DNA from: Chryseobacterium indologenes
Lineage (GTDB): Bacteria > Bacteroidota > Bacteroidia > Flavobacteriales > Weeksellaceae
DNA length: 23,457 bases
Direction of reading: 5' to 3'
Assembly (NCBI GenBank): GCA_002439165.1
Contig: DJTE01000004.1
Coordinates: 1-23,457, forward strand
A program made the translations under genes and the position numbers. This document shows, in pieces, positions 1 to 7,255 of this stretch (position 1 is its first letter; every line of letters starts with the position of its first letter). The notes beneath the pieces are model-generated. The model was given only the letters and a program-made list of their open reading frames with translations, was not told where the DNA came from and did no database searches.

Positions 1-1
1 C

Positions 2-55
2 ACAACTTTTGCGCTTGATCCTGATTCACGTCTTTGCGTGGTAAGTCTGCAATAA
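2..55 (+). CDS. possible 3' end of an unknown gene (partial)
   Basis: One plus-strand frame is open from the left edge to a TAA at 53-55 and reads ...LDPDSRLCVVSLQ. It would be the C-terminal 17 residues of a gene starting outside the window and running towards the MocR gene. The stretch is too short to identify, and another frame is also open for nearly as long, so it may be non-coding. Confidence 0.22.
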   Translation, partial: TTFALDPDSRLCVVSLQ

Positions 56-85
56 ATTAAAAAGAACTAATTTCAAATCTGTTCA

Positions 86-1531
86 TTATTTCCTCATCAT
101 GTATTTTTTCAGAATATCCACAGTGGCTTCCAGTTCTTTTTCATCCATTGAGGCAAAACCAAAACGGAAAGCATTCTGTTCTTCGTCTGTACGGATGATA
201 TTCAGACCGGGAACCTCTGTCAGTTTTCGCACCGGGTAACCGGAATCCAGTTTTATCCAAATGGCCATTCCCCCGGAAGGGAGTGTATAGGAAATGCTGC
301 TGCCCAGTTTTTCTTTTAACAGTGTATCTAAAAAATCCCTGCGCTGATGGTAGATCTTTTTTGCTTTTTTAAGATGTCTTTTAAGTTCTCCCTGCCTGAT
401 AAGTGATGCCAGGGCATTCTGCATATAGCCGTCACCTCCAACGTCAATGGATTTTCTGAGTATCGTACATTGGGTTATAAAATTGGAAGGGGCTACCATA
501 AAACCTATGCGGAGCGAAGGGTCCAGTATTTTGGAGAAAGAACCTATATAGATAATATTCCCGTTATGACTGCCGCTTGCCAGAGGAAGATAGGGAGAGG
601 AGGTATAATGATAATCATAATCGTAATCATCTTCTATAACGGCAAATGAATACCGGATAGAAAGTTCCAGCAGCTTCATTCTTCGGTCTACACCGAGTGT
701 TACGGTAGTTGGATAATGATGGTGGGGAATAACGTATACAGCACATATTTTTTTCTTTTTACAGATTGTTTCAAGGAGATCCGTATCTATTCCGTTTTCA
801 TCCACAGGAATTTCAATAACGGATGCACCGGTATTTCTGAATACCTCGTTGGCTGCAGGATAATTGGGCTTTCCTACGATAATGGCAGATCCGGGGGCTG
901 AAAGAAGCTGTGCGGAGAGATAGATGCTCATCTGGGCACCATGAGTGATCAGAAGGTTTTCCGTACTGATATTAAGGCCTCTTGTTTCAGAAAGATAGCG
1001 GCATAGCTCTTCTCTCAGTTTTAAGGTACCCTGTCCGGTTCCGGAGCCTGCATTTTTAATGGTATGGCGTTTTGAGGTATAAGAACGGTAGGTTTTCAGG
1101 AGTTCATCAATAGGCGATAATCTTACATCCGGATGGCCGTCGTCAATAATAATATCCGGAACAGCATTATACAGGTCCTGTTTTTCTGTCTCACCAATAT
1201 TTTTGAACGGAAGGCTGAAACTGTTTTCATAAGGAGGAGAAACCGTTGTATTCCATTCTTTAGGCTGGAGTATAGGAATCCGGTCCGATACGACTGTATA
1301 TTTTCTTGGAATCACTGTGATCCAGTCCTGTGCATGAAGCTCATCATAGGCAGCAATAACCGTTTTCCGGTGTACTCCAAGTTTCTGAGCCAGTTCTCGG
1401 GTGCCCGGAAGAGGAGTGCCGGCCTTTAAAGAACCATTTCTTATAGCATTGATCACAGAAACTGCAATTTGTCTGTAAATGGGAGAAGTATTTTCTTTAT
1501 TAATGATGATAATGTGTTCAAACGGAAACAT
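86..1531 (-). CDS. MocR/PdxR-type regulator (GntR HTH fused to aminotransferase-like domain)
   Basis: This 481-residue protein has the MocR architecture. A GntR-type winged helix lies at residues about 15-80 (SPIYRQIA, then LPGTRELAQKLGVHRKTV and AAYDEL). A type I aminotransferase fold fills the rest, with the PLP-binding lysine at Lys334 in SFSK and the preceding acidic IEDDYDYDY segment. Such proteins use PLP or an amino-acid adduct as effector and usually control a neighbouring gene rather than acting as enzymes. Length is normal for the family. It is divergent from a GNAT acetyltransferase, the obvious candidate target, across a 90-base gap. No pdxS/pdxT or other vitamin B6 gene is visible, so PdxR is only one option; the true effector is unknown. 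The ATG at 1529-1531 starts a normal N-terminus. Confidence 0.9.
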   Translation of the reverse strand: MFPFEHIIIINKENTSPIYRQIAVSVINAIRNGSLKAGTPLPGTRELAQKLGVHRKTVIAAYDELHAQDWITVIPRKYTVVSDRIPILQPKEWNTTVSPPYENSFSLPFKNIGETEKQDLYNAVPDIIIDDGHPDVRLSPIDELLKTYRSYTSKRHTIKNAGSGTGQGTLKLREELCRYLSETRGLNISTENLLITHGAQMSIYLSAQLLSAPGSAIIVGKPNYPAANEVFRNTGASVIEIPVDENGIDTDLLETICKKKKICAVYVIPHHHYPTTVTLGVDRRMKLLELSIRYSFAVIEDDYDYDYHYTSSPYLPLASGSHNGNIIYIGSFSKILDPSLRIGFMVAPSNFITQCTILRKSIDVGGDGYMQNALASLIRQGELKRHLKKAKKIYHQRRDFLDTLLKEKLGSSISYTLPSGGMAIWIKLDSGYPVRKLTEVPGLNIIRTDEEQNAFRFGFASMDEKELEATVDILKKYMMRK

Positions 1532-1534
1532 ACT

Positions 1535-1593
1535 GGACTACTTAATTGTTACAATCTGGAATACAAATGTAGTCCTATTTGGAAATATTTTTG
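1535..1593. promoter_or_regulatory. divergent promoters with inverted-repeat operator
   Basis: On the minus strand TACATTTG (1564-1571) is a perfect Bacteroidota -7 box (TAnnTTTG) for the MocR gene. On the plus strand TATTTTTG (1586-1593) is a perfect -7 box for the acetyltransferase. No clear -33 TTG is seen for either. An inverted repeat, GGACTAC (1535-1541) and GTAGTCC (1569-1575), separated by 27 bases, has its right arm overlapping the MocR -7 box. I infer a MocR binding site with autoregulation. Confidence 0.5.
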
Positions 1594-1621
1594 TCCCGTT
1601 AATTAAAAAATAATCACGACA

Positions 1622-2080
1622 ATGAATTACACCATTAAAAAAGCAGGTCTTGAAGATCTGAATGACGCAGCGGAACTTTTTAACCTGTATCGTATTTTTT
1701 ACCGCCAGGAATCTGATCTTGAAAAAGGGAAAGCATTTCTGAAAGAACGATTTCTGAACAATGAGTCGGATATTTTTCTGGCTTTTGAAGGAGGAAAGGC
1801 AGTTGGGTTTGTACAGCTTTACAAATTATTCCATTACACAAAATTACAGAAGCAATGGCTTCTAAGCGATCTTTTTGTGCATCCCGACCACAGGGGTAAA
1901 GGAATTTCAGTAGGTCTTATAGACCGGAGCAAGCAATGGTGCAGAGAAACTGAAGCCTGTGGGCTGATGCTTGAAACCGAAAAAACCAACGACATTGGAA
2001 ACGCACTCTATCCACGTTGTGGTTTTGAATATGACGGACTGCATAATTATTATCACTGGTGGATTGAAAACCGGAAATAA
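1622..2080 (+). CDS. GNAT-family N-acetyltransferase
   Basis: This 152-residue protein is a single GNAT domain, of normal length, expected to transfer acetyl from acetyl-CoA to an amine. The central motif A region reads LLSDLFVHPDHRGKGIS (about residues 80-96), containing the pyrophosphate-binding R-G-K-G segment. The C-terminal part (GNALYPRCGFEYDGLHNYYHW) resembles the usual motif B region, where a Tyr near the end often acts as general acid. The substrate cannot be told from sequence. It lies divergent from the MocR gene and its -7 box sits inside the region expected to bind that regulator, so MocR control is likely. No terminator is visible after it. Confidence 0.88.
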   Translation: MNYTIKKAGLEDLNDAAELFNLYRIFYRQESDLEKGKAFLKERFLNNESDIFLAFEGGKAVGFVQLYKLFHYTKLQKQWLLSDLFVHPDHRGKGISVGLIDRSKQWCRETEACGLMLETEKTNDIGNALYPRCGFEYDGLHNYYHWWIENRK

Positions 2081-2130
2081 TCTCAACCGGGATTTGCAGG
2101 AAACATGCATTACAAGGGGGTATTGGTTAT

Positions 2131-2186
2131 TTCTACGTAATGAGATGTAGAATTACTTCTACATGAAATGTTATTTAATTCTACAT
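2131..2186. repeat. cluster of four TTCTAC(A/G)T words
   Basis: TTCTACGT at 2131-2138, its inverse ATGTAGAA at 2145-2152, TTCTACAT at 2157-2164 and again at 2179-2186. Copies two and three form a perfect 8-bp dyad around TTAC; copies one and two form a 6-bp dyad with a 10-base spacer. The array lies just upstream of the promoter at 2193-2224, where activator or repressor sites would be. The same word, TTCTACAT, occurs in the blaI promoter at 3542-3549. Confidence 0.5.
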
Positions 2187-2192
2187 TTTTTT

Positions 2193-2224
2193 TTGATAAG
2201 TACAGCCCCGGAATCCTACTTTTG
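2193..2224 (+). promoter_or_regulatory. promoter TTG-N21-TACTTTTG
   Basis: TTG at 2193-2195 and TACTTTTG at 2217-2224 match the Bacteroidota -33/-7 consensus with a 21-base spacer, predicting a start near 2230. No convincing reading frame follows, so the transcript is probably the candidate RNA ending at the terminator at 2425-2462. Confidence 0.5.
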
Positions 2225-2229
2225 TACCG

Positions 2230-2462
2230 CTCTTGTGAATCAGAGGAAGACTGGCTTACAGAGTTTTATTTATGTTTAATGGTCTCCGCCATCATTTTCT
2301 ACTTTTTTCCGAATGTTTTTATGATTAGTACCCATAACTGCTTTCAGGCGGAGATCTCTTTTTAACTCAGCCCTTTAAACGATAACCAGGTTTCGCAGAA
2401 GTACAAAAGGAATTCTATTGACGGAAGCAGGTCATACAATGAATTTTGTGACCTGCTTTTTT
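2230..2462 (+). ncRNA. candidate small RNA of unknown function
   Basis: The segment begins just after a good promoter and ends at a strong intrinsic terminator, giving a transcript of about 230 nt. It contains a long-range helix: GGTCTCCGCC (2281-2290) pairs with GGCGGAGATC (2347-2356) with one G-U pair. Reading frames inside are short and unconvincing (for example 28 residues from 2279 to 2365, and the longer frame opening at 2168 would start before the transcript). It does not resemble tmRNA, RNase P RNA or 4.5S RNA by eye. It could instead be a decayed gene or a short-peptide mRNA. The stretch 2463-2656 holds nothing I can identify. Confidence 0.35.
2425..2462 (+). terminator. intrinsic terminator
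   Basis: A 10-bp stem, AAGCAGGTCA (2425-2434) with TGACCTGCTT (2449-2458), runs directly into a T tract (2457-2462). The nearest upstream plus-strand gene ends at 2080, 345 bases away, which is why a separate transcript is proposed. Confidence 0.7.
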
Positions 2463-2656
2463 CATCATAAAAAGATGCGGGTTCTGCCACGGGCAGTCAT
2501 TACTGCGGCCGGAACCGCGGTATCAGTTTTTGGGCAGATGAATTGGATTTTATAGATTTTTCAGGGGAAGGATAACGGAAAAATCTCACTTTCTATTCAT
2601 CATCTGTTTCCAAAATTTATTTTAAGCTGAAAAGAAAAACGAAGACCTGTCCCAAT

Positions 2657-2685
2657 AAAAAAATCCCGCTTAACAGCAGGATTTT
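2657..2685 (-). terminator. intrinsic terminator of the exported-protein gene
   Basis: On the minus strand AAAATCC-T-GC and GC-G-GGATTTT form a stem around a TGTTAA loop (plus positions 2660-2685) and lead into a run of T residues. It lies about 20 bases beyond the stop of the gene at 2706-3287. Confidence 0.65.
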
Positions 2686-2705
2686 GGTATATTTTTATGT
2701 AATGA

Positions 2706-3287
2706 TTATTGAGCTAACTGGGAAAAAGAAGTCAGTTTATTATCATCAGACATGGTTTGTCCTAAAAAATCTTTTTTCTGTTCACCTTTCATTCTTCCGG
2801 CAGCATCATTGGCATTGAAATAAGCTTCACTTAATTTTGTCGCAATTTCCGCAGGTTTGAAGTCGAATTTTGTATCACCTTCTACCCCCAGATATCCGTT
2901 CTTTCTGGTAAGGTTGCTGATGTAGTTGCCGTAGTTGATGAAGGTATTTCTCAGATACTGGGTATGGTATTCCATACATTTCTTAGCTTTTTTGGAAGAG
3001 TTATTCAGGATGCAGTTCTTCATATTATTTCTGTACAGAAACCATTCAGATTCCAGAATACCGTATTCTTTGCTGAGTGCTTTCTTTCCGTTGGTTACAA
3101 TATTGCTGTCGCCTTCCTTATCTGCAATGGTCTGTAAATGGGTAATGACCAGTGGAACAGTATTTTCAATCTTTGATCTGGTTTCTTTCAGAATGCTGAG
3201 ATCCGCAGCAGGAGAGTTCTTCTTTTGAGCGGTAGTAACGTTAAAAATAAGCAGTAATAGTACAATCAGTAAATTATATCTTTTCAT
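2706..3287 (-). CDS. exported hypothetical protein
   Basis: I do not recognise this 193-residue protein. Residues 1-20 form a clear Sec signal peptide (MKRYNLLIVLLLLIF then VTTAQ, with cleavage probably after the Ala-Gln region). There is no lipobox, so a soluble periplasmic or secreted protein is expected. The rest is polar, Lys/Asn-rich and looks helical. Two cysteines (in NCILNNSS and KCMEYH) could form a disulfide. A central segment, LSKEYGILESEWFLYRNNMKN, is the most distinctive feature. It is a single-gene unit with its own terminator, convergent with the candidate RNA and divergent from the blaI operon across 342 bases. Confidence 0.75.
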   Translation of the reverse strand: MKRYNLLIVLLLLIFNVTTAQKKNSPAADLSILKETRSKIENTVPLVITHLQTIADKEGDSNIVTNGKKALSKEYGILESEWFLYRNNMKNCILNNSSKKAKKCMEYHTQYLRNTFINYGNYISNLTRKNGYLGVEGDTKFDFKPAEIATKLSEAYFNANDAAGRMKGEQKKDFLGQTMSDDNKLTSFSQLAQ

Positions 3288-3522
3288 GAGAAATTTTTAA
3301 AGCACTAAAATAAATATAATTTCCCGGTTTAAACAAATTCATTTTAATTTTATTTAATAAAAATTAACAAGTTTTAAGAATTTAGAGCCTGATTTCATGT
3401 TTTTCTGCCGATTAAACAGGTGGTAAATTCAGTCTGTTAAAAATTTAACATATTTTAATAAAATTTATTCCGCTGGTTATCAGTTAATTATATTAATTTT
3501 GTTTTTATCACTAGAAAAATAG

Positions 3523-3552
3523 TTGTTAGCGTAAGATTTATTTCTACATTTG
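3523..3552 (+). promoter_or_regulatory. blaI promoter with embedded BlaI-type operator
   Basis: TTG (3523-3525), a 19-base spacer and TACATTTG (3545-3552) form a textbook Bacteroidota promoter. The -7 box lies within TACATTTGTA (3545-3554), a TACA/TGTA dyad of the kind bound by BlaI/MecI repressors. A larger imperfect inverted repeat flanks it: ATCACTAGAAA (3507-3517) and TTTCTTAGTGAT (3562-3573), and ACTAATTTCTTAGT (3557-3570) is itself a dyad. Repressor bound here would block the promoter, so autorepression is likely. Confidence 0.6.
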
Positions 3553-3629
3553 TATAACTAATTTCTTAGTGATATAGATTTTAAGGGTAATAAAAAGTAT
3601 ATCACATTAATGATTTAAATGAACAGGAT

Positions 3630-3995
3630 ATGAAAATTCAGACTTTAACAAAAGCAGAAGAACAGGTAATGCAGTACTTATGGAAAATAGAAAAAGGCTT
3701 TTTAAAAGATGTTCTTGATCTTTTTCCAGAGCCTAAACCGCATACCAATACTGTTTCTACCATTTTAAAAGTATTGAAAGACAAAGAATTCGTAGACTAT
3801 CATGTACATGGAAGACAGCATGAGTATTTCCCGTTGGTTTCCAAAGAACAGTATTCCGGGAAAACCATGAAAAGTCTTGTAAAAAACTATTTTAAAGGAT
3901 CTTATAAAAGTGCCGTTTCTTTTCTTGTCGAAAAAAATGAAATGACGGTAGAAGATCTGGAAATGCTTTTGGACGAGCTTAAAAAGAAAGATTAA
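3630..3995 (+). CDS. BlaI/MecI/CopY-family repressor
   Basis: This 121-residue protein has the size and layout of BlaI-type repressors. It has an N-terminal winged helix (LTKAEEQVMQYLWKIEKG, then the recognition helix region HTNTVSTILKVLKDKEFVDY) and a C-terminal dimerisation part. In BlaI and MecI proteolysis near the C-terminal domain, triggered by the M56 partner, relieves repression; the segment AVSFLVEK is in the corresponding region. It is the first gene of an operon with the M56 peptidase gene starting 11 bases after its stop. A TACA/TGTA dyad over its own promoter supports autoregulation. The signal is unknown; no beta-lactamase gene is in the window. Confidence 0.92.
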   Translation: MKIQTLTKAEEQVMQYLWKIEKGFLKDVLDLFPEPKPHTNTVSTILKVLKDKEFVDYHVHGRQHEYFPLVSKEQYSGKTMKSLVKNYFKGSYKSAVSFLVEKNEMTVEDLEMLLDELKKKD

Positions 3996-4006
3996 ATCAA
4001 CAGATT

Positions 4007-5281
4007 ATGGAAACGGTATTTCTGTATTTCGGAAAAGTTATCATATGCTCCGGTGTAACGTTTTTGTATTATCAGTTGTCTTTAAAAGACAGGACGTTCC
4101 ATCATTATAACAGATTTTATCTGTTGTCTGCTATACTGGTATCATTGTTTTTGCCAATGATCAGAACAGAAGACTTTACTATGGAAGTAAATAATAGTGT
4201 ATATATGCTTCTTGACAGAATACCGGATTTTAATGCTAATAAAAACATCAACAATGATCACACTTATTTTAGAATTATTTTTTCAGCTCTGGGACTGGTT
4301 ACTCTCTGTTTTCTAGGAAGGCTGTTCTATGGGATCATCAGAATCCGGCAGCTGAAAAATAAGTTTCATAAAGAAAATTTTAACGGAATTCATTTTTACC
4401 GTACAGATTTACCCGAAGCACCGTTTTCTTACTTTAAGAATCTTTTCTGGAAGGAAGGTATCCTGCTGGATTCAGAGGCAGGAAAGCAGATTCTGAAGCA
4501 CGAAATGGTACATATTGAACAGAGACATACCTACGATAAAATCTTTGCAGAGATCATTACCTCTGTGTTCTGGTTCAATCCGTTCTTTCATATCATAAAA
4601 AAAGAAATCAGTTTGATCCACGAATATCTGGCTGATAAAAAAGCCATACAACAATCGGACACGAAGGCATTTGCGCAGATGCTTTTGGCAGGGCATTTTT
4701 CCGGAACACAATTGCCTGCTGCCAGCCCGTTTTTAAGTTCAAACCTAAAAAAACGACTTAAGATGTTACAAAAACCAAAAACCAGATTCGGATATGCGCG
4801 CAGAATTTTTGCCCTTCCGGTAGTATTTTCAGTAGCTTTTACCTATTTGGTAAGCTGTAAAAACGAAGAAATAAAGCATTTAAATGCATCCGTAGAAAAA
4901 AATAAAAAGGTTTCGGCCTCCGTTAACAATTTTGATGAAAAACTGGCCTCTGCCTCAGAAAATGCATTGTTTATCATCAATTCCGAAAGAAAAACCAAAG
5001 AAGAATTTGTGAACTGGCTTCAAAGCCATGACCGCAATCAGATTATAGCAGGTTATAAAGGACCTGAAATGAATAATGATGAACATCTGGTTTTCGGGGA
5101 GATTGAAAAGAAATACGGTGTTTTCACCATCGATGAACCTGGTAAAATGGGCATTGAAAACAGTGAAAAATACCATCAGCTGATCAAAGAGATCAATCCT
5201 AAATGGTATAATGATCAGATTGTCGGCAAGAAGTATAATGTGAAAAAATCTGCTGAAGCAAGAAGAGTTTCCAAATCGTAA
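4007..5281 (+). CDS. BlaR1-like M56 membrane metallopeptidase, first copy
   Basis: This 424-residue membrane protein carries the M56 zinc peptidase core: HEMVH (165-169) and the third ligand Glu206 in HEYLAD. Hydrophobic segments at about 5-22, 36-51, 88-111, 181-197 and 266-283 surround it. In BlaR1 the family senses a signal outside and cuts the BlaI repressor inside. Here the region after the last membrane segment (about 285-424) is short and polar and has no penicillin-binding SxxK domain, so beta-lactam sensing by the usual route is not expected. Directly follows blaI; a paralogue starts 57 bases downstream. A Cys at 284 follows the last membrane helix but is absent in the paralogue, so it is probably not a lipobox. 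Confidence 0.9.
   Translation: METVFLYFGKVIICSGVTFLYYQLSLKDRTFHHYNRFYLLSAILVSLFLPMIRTEDFTMEVNNSVYMLLDRIPDFNANKNINNDHTYFRIIFSALGLVTLCFLGRLFYGIIRIRQLKNKFHKENFNGIHFYRTDLPEAPFSYFKNLFWKEGILLDSEAGKQILKHEMVHIEQRHTYDKIFAEIITSVFWFNPFFHIIKKEISLIHEYLADKKAIQQSDTKAFAQMLLAGHFSGTQLPAASPFLSSNLKKRLKMLQKPKTRFGYARRIFALPVVFSVAFTYLVSCKNEEIKHLNASVEKNKKVSASVNNFDEKLASASENALFIINSERKTKEEFVNWLQSHDRNQIIAGYKGPEMNNDEHLVFGEIEKKYGVFTIDEPGKMGIENSEKYHQLIKEINPKWYNDQIVGKKYNVKKSAEARRVSKS
4651..4860 (+). repeat. segment shared with the second M56 gene
   Basis: This segment matches about 5990-6199 of the second M56 gene far better than the 5' halves of the two genes match. Over the first ~120 bases I count about 11 differences, nearly all at third codon positions, and there is a run of about 35 identical bases around the ATGCGCGC sequence. 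It encodes the end of the peptidase core and the last membrane helix. Gene conversion or strong purifying selection could explain it. Confidence 0.5.
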
Positions 5282-5338
5282 AAGAATCCGGCAAAACATT
5301 TCTGAAGCAGTACTATTTGAAAAATAAAAACCTAAAGC

Positions 5339-7198
5339 ATGGAAGCGTTGTTTATCTATTTAATCAAAGTCATTATTTGTTCCGGTGTGATGTTGGGATA
5401 TTATTACCTGTCGCTTAAAGACAAAACATTTCACCACTACAACAGGTTTTACCTGCTGTCCGCAGTGCTGATCTCTTTACTGATCCCGCTTATCAGGATC
5501 GAAGATTTTACCATTGAGGTGAATAGTGATATCTATAAACTGATCGACAGGGTGCAGAATTTCAGAACTTCTGAACATGCAGATACCCATGAAAACGTGT
5601 ATTATACCATTGCTTTTTCAGTTTTAGGACTGGTTGCCTTTTATTTTTCAGCGAAGCTGATGTACGGAATTTTTAAAATCTATGAACTGAAAAAACAGTT
5701 CAAGAGAGAGAATATTGAAGGAATCAATTTTTATCATACCGACCTTACCGAAGCACCGTTTTCTTATTTTAAAAATCTTTTCTGGAAGAATTCAATTACC
5801 CTGAATTCTGATATTGGAAAACAGATTTTAAAACATGAAATGGTACACATTGAACAGAAACATTCATTTGACAGGATTTTTATCGAGATTATTACCTCAG
5901 TGTTCTGGTTCAATCCTTTCTTTCATATCATCAAAAGAGAAATCAGTTTAATACATGAATACCTTGCCGATAAAAAGGCGGTAAAACAATCGGACACCAA
6001 AGCATTTGCGCAGATGCTTTTAGCAAGCCATTTCTCCGGAACACAATTGCCTGCTGCCAGTCCGTTTTTAAGTTCAAATCTAAAAAAACGACTCAAAATG
6101 TTACAGACATCAAAAACAAAATTCGGATATGCGCGCAGAATTTTTGCCCTTCCGGTTTTATTTTCAGTAGCTTTTGCCTATATGGTAAATGCAAAGAATA
6201 AAGAAATTAAAGAAACCAATATAGCGATTGAGAAAGCTGTTGCCCAGATTAAAAAAGATACCGTTGCTCCTCAGGCATCAACAGAAGCAGTAAAGTCCGG
6301 AGTTTTCAGAGAACCTCAGAGCCGGAAAGAAATTAAGGCTCTCGGAGAGAAAATACAGGAGAAAAGCAAAGCTTTGAAAGCAATGAAACCTGACAGCAAA
6401 GAATTTGAGAAAAACCTTGAAGAGATCGGAGAACTTTCAGGAGAAATAGGAAGAATTGCAAGTTCCGGTGATTTTAAAATGGGCTATGCTATCGATGCTT
6501 CGGAATTAAAAAAAGTGAACGAGTATTTCAAATCCAGTGAATGGAAAAATAAAACGAAGGCACTGAAAGATATGGGAGTGGAAATCCCGGATCTGTCCAA
6601 TCTGAACTTTGACTTCCCGGATACTCCTCCGGTACCTCCGAGAGCTCCCGGAACACCGCCGGCACCCCCTTCGCCGCCCGGAGCACCTAAAGTGAGGTTC
6701 TTCAAATCCAATGACTATGTATATGAAAACTGGAGTCCAAAAGCAGAAGCAGCTCCCGCAGATGCAAAAAGAGCAGCCAAAGTGGCAAAGGTAAAAGCTG
6801 AAATCGCAAGAAAGAAAGCTAAGCTGGATATAGAACGTGCAAAGCTGGAAGGTGAAAGAGCCAAACTGGATGCCCAACGTAGAGCTTTGGATGCCAGTGA
6901 AAGAAATGTTATTGTTTTAAAGTCTTTCAATTTTGATAAGATGGCAGACATGCCAAGAATGATGGAAATGCAGGCAGACTTTATCAGGAAAACCCCGAAA
7001 GGAGGAATTGAACTGAACGGAGTAAAGAAATTCAAAGTGGGCGACGACAGCGAGATGAAAATATATATAGACGGAAAAGAGGCTTCCAAAGCCGAACTGG
7101 ATGCCCTGAAGCCTGGAACAATTACCAGTATAAACGTTAATAAACAAAATACAGACAATGTGAAAAGTGGCGAAATAAGAATTCAGACAAAGAAATAA
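5339..7198 (+). CDS. BlaR1-like M56 metallopeptidase, second copy, with proline-rich and coiled-coil C-terminal region
   Basis: This 619-residue paralogue of the preceding gene has the same M56 core (HEMVH at 166-170, Glu207 in HEYLAD) and membrane helices, ending in a helix at about 267-284. It then continues with 335 further residues expected outside the cytoplasmic membrane. These comprise a charged helical stretch (about 300-400), a proline-rich linker (about 427-450), a Lys/Ala/Glu-rich probable coiled coil (about 472-522, repeats of AKLxxERAKL), and a small C-terminal domain (about 555-619). In that last domain the pattern GGIELNGVKKF...IYIDGKEA...ITSINV resembles the plug-like tails seen on Bacteroidota M56 proteins (my recollection, not tested). 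No penicillin-binding motif is present. It is likely co-transcribed with blaI and the first copy. Confidence 0.9.
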   Translation: MEALFIYLIKVIICSGVMLGYYYLSLKDKTFHHYNRFYLLSAVLISLLIPLIRIEDFTIEVNSDIYKLIDRVQNFRTSEHADTHENVYYTIAFSVLGLVAFYFSAKLMYGIFKIYELKKQFKRENIEGINFYHTDLTEAPFSYFKNLFWKNSITLNSDIGKQILKHEMVHIEQKHSFDRIFIEIITSVFWFNPFFHIIKREISLIHEYLADKKAVKQSDTKAFAQMLLASHFSGTQLPAASPFLSSNLKKRLKMLQTSKTKFGYARRIFALPVLFSVAFAYMVNAKNKEIKETNIAIEKAVAQIKKDTVAPQASTEAVKSGVFREPQSRKEIKALGEKIQEKSKALKAMKPDSKEFEKNLEEIGELSGEIGRIASSGDFKMGYAIDASELKKVNEYFKSSEWKNKTKALKDMGVEIPDLSNLNFDFPDTPPVPPRAPGTPPAPPSPPGAPKVRFFKSNDYVYENWSPKAEAAPADAKRAAKVAKVKAEIARKKAKLDIERAKLEGERAKLDAQRRALDASERNVIVLKSFNFDKMADMPRMMEMQADFIRKTPKGGIELNGVKKFKVGDDSEMKIYIDGKEASKAELDALKPGTITSINVNKQNTDNVKSGEIRIQTKK

Positions 7199-7206
7199 AG
7201 TTCCAT

Positions 7207-7214
7207 TAGCTTTG
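7207..7214 (+). promoter_or_regulatory. -7 box overlapping the terminator
   Basis: TAGCTTTG matches TAnnTTTG and overlaps the left arm of the terminator stem at 7208-7217. It is the only such box close before the GLPGLI gene at 7256. No TTG is seen at the right distance, so it is weak evidence for a promoter. Confidence 0.3.
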
Positions 7215-7240
7215 TCAGTCCCCGATTGACAAAGCTTTTT
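7208..7240 (+). terminator. intrinsic terminator after the M56 operon
   Basis: AGCTTTGTCA (7208-7217) pairs perfectly with TGACAAAGCT (7227-7236) and is followed by T residues. The next start codon is only 16 bases further, so the GLPGLI gene depends either on read-through or on a promoter overlapping this hairpin. Confidence 0.75.
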
Positions 7241-7255
7241 ATTTAAAAATAAATT

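Noticed and set aside
2168..2365. 65-residue plus-strand reading frame
   Set aside because: Composition is unlike the neighbours, it begins before the promoter found at 2193-2224, and it has no recognisable domain; a small RNA explains the region better.
4856..4861. Possible lipobox (LVSC) in the first M56 protein
   Set aside because: It lies after the last of several membrane helices, not in an N-terminal signal, and the paralogue lacks the Cys.
6484..7158. Several long minus-strand frames opposite the second M56 gene, including a glycine-rich one
   Set aside because: They are antisense to the proline-rich and Lys/Ala-rich coding sequence, whose biased codons leave the other strand open. 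No start signal or domain supports them.
4007..7198. Beta-lactam resistance operon (blaI-blaR1)
   Set aside because: No penicillin-binding sensor domain and no beta-lactamase gene is present in the window.
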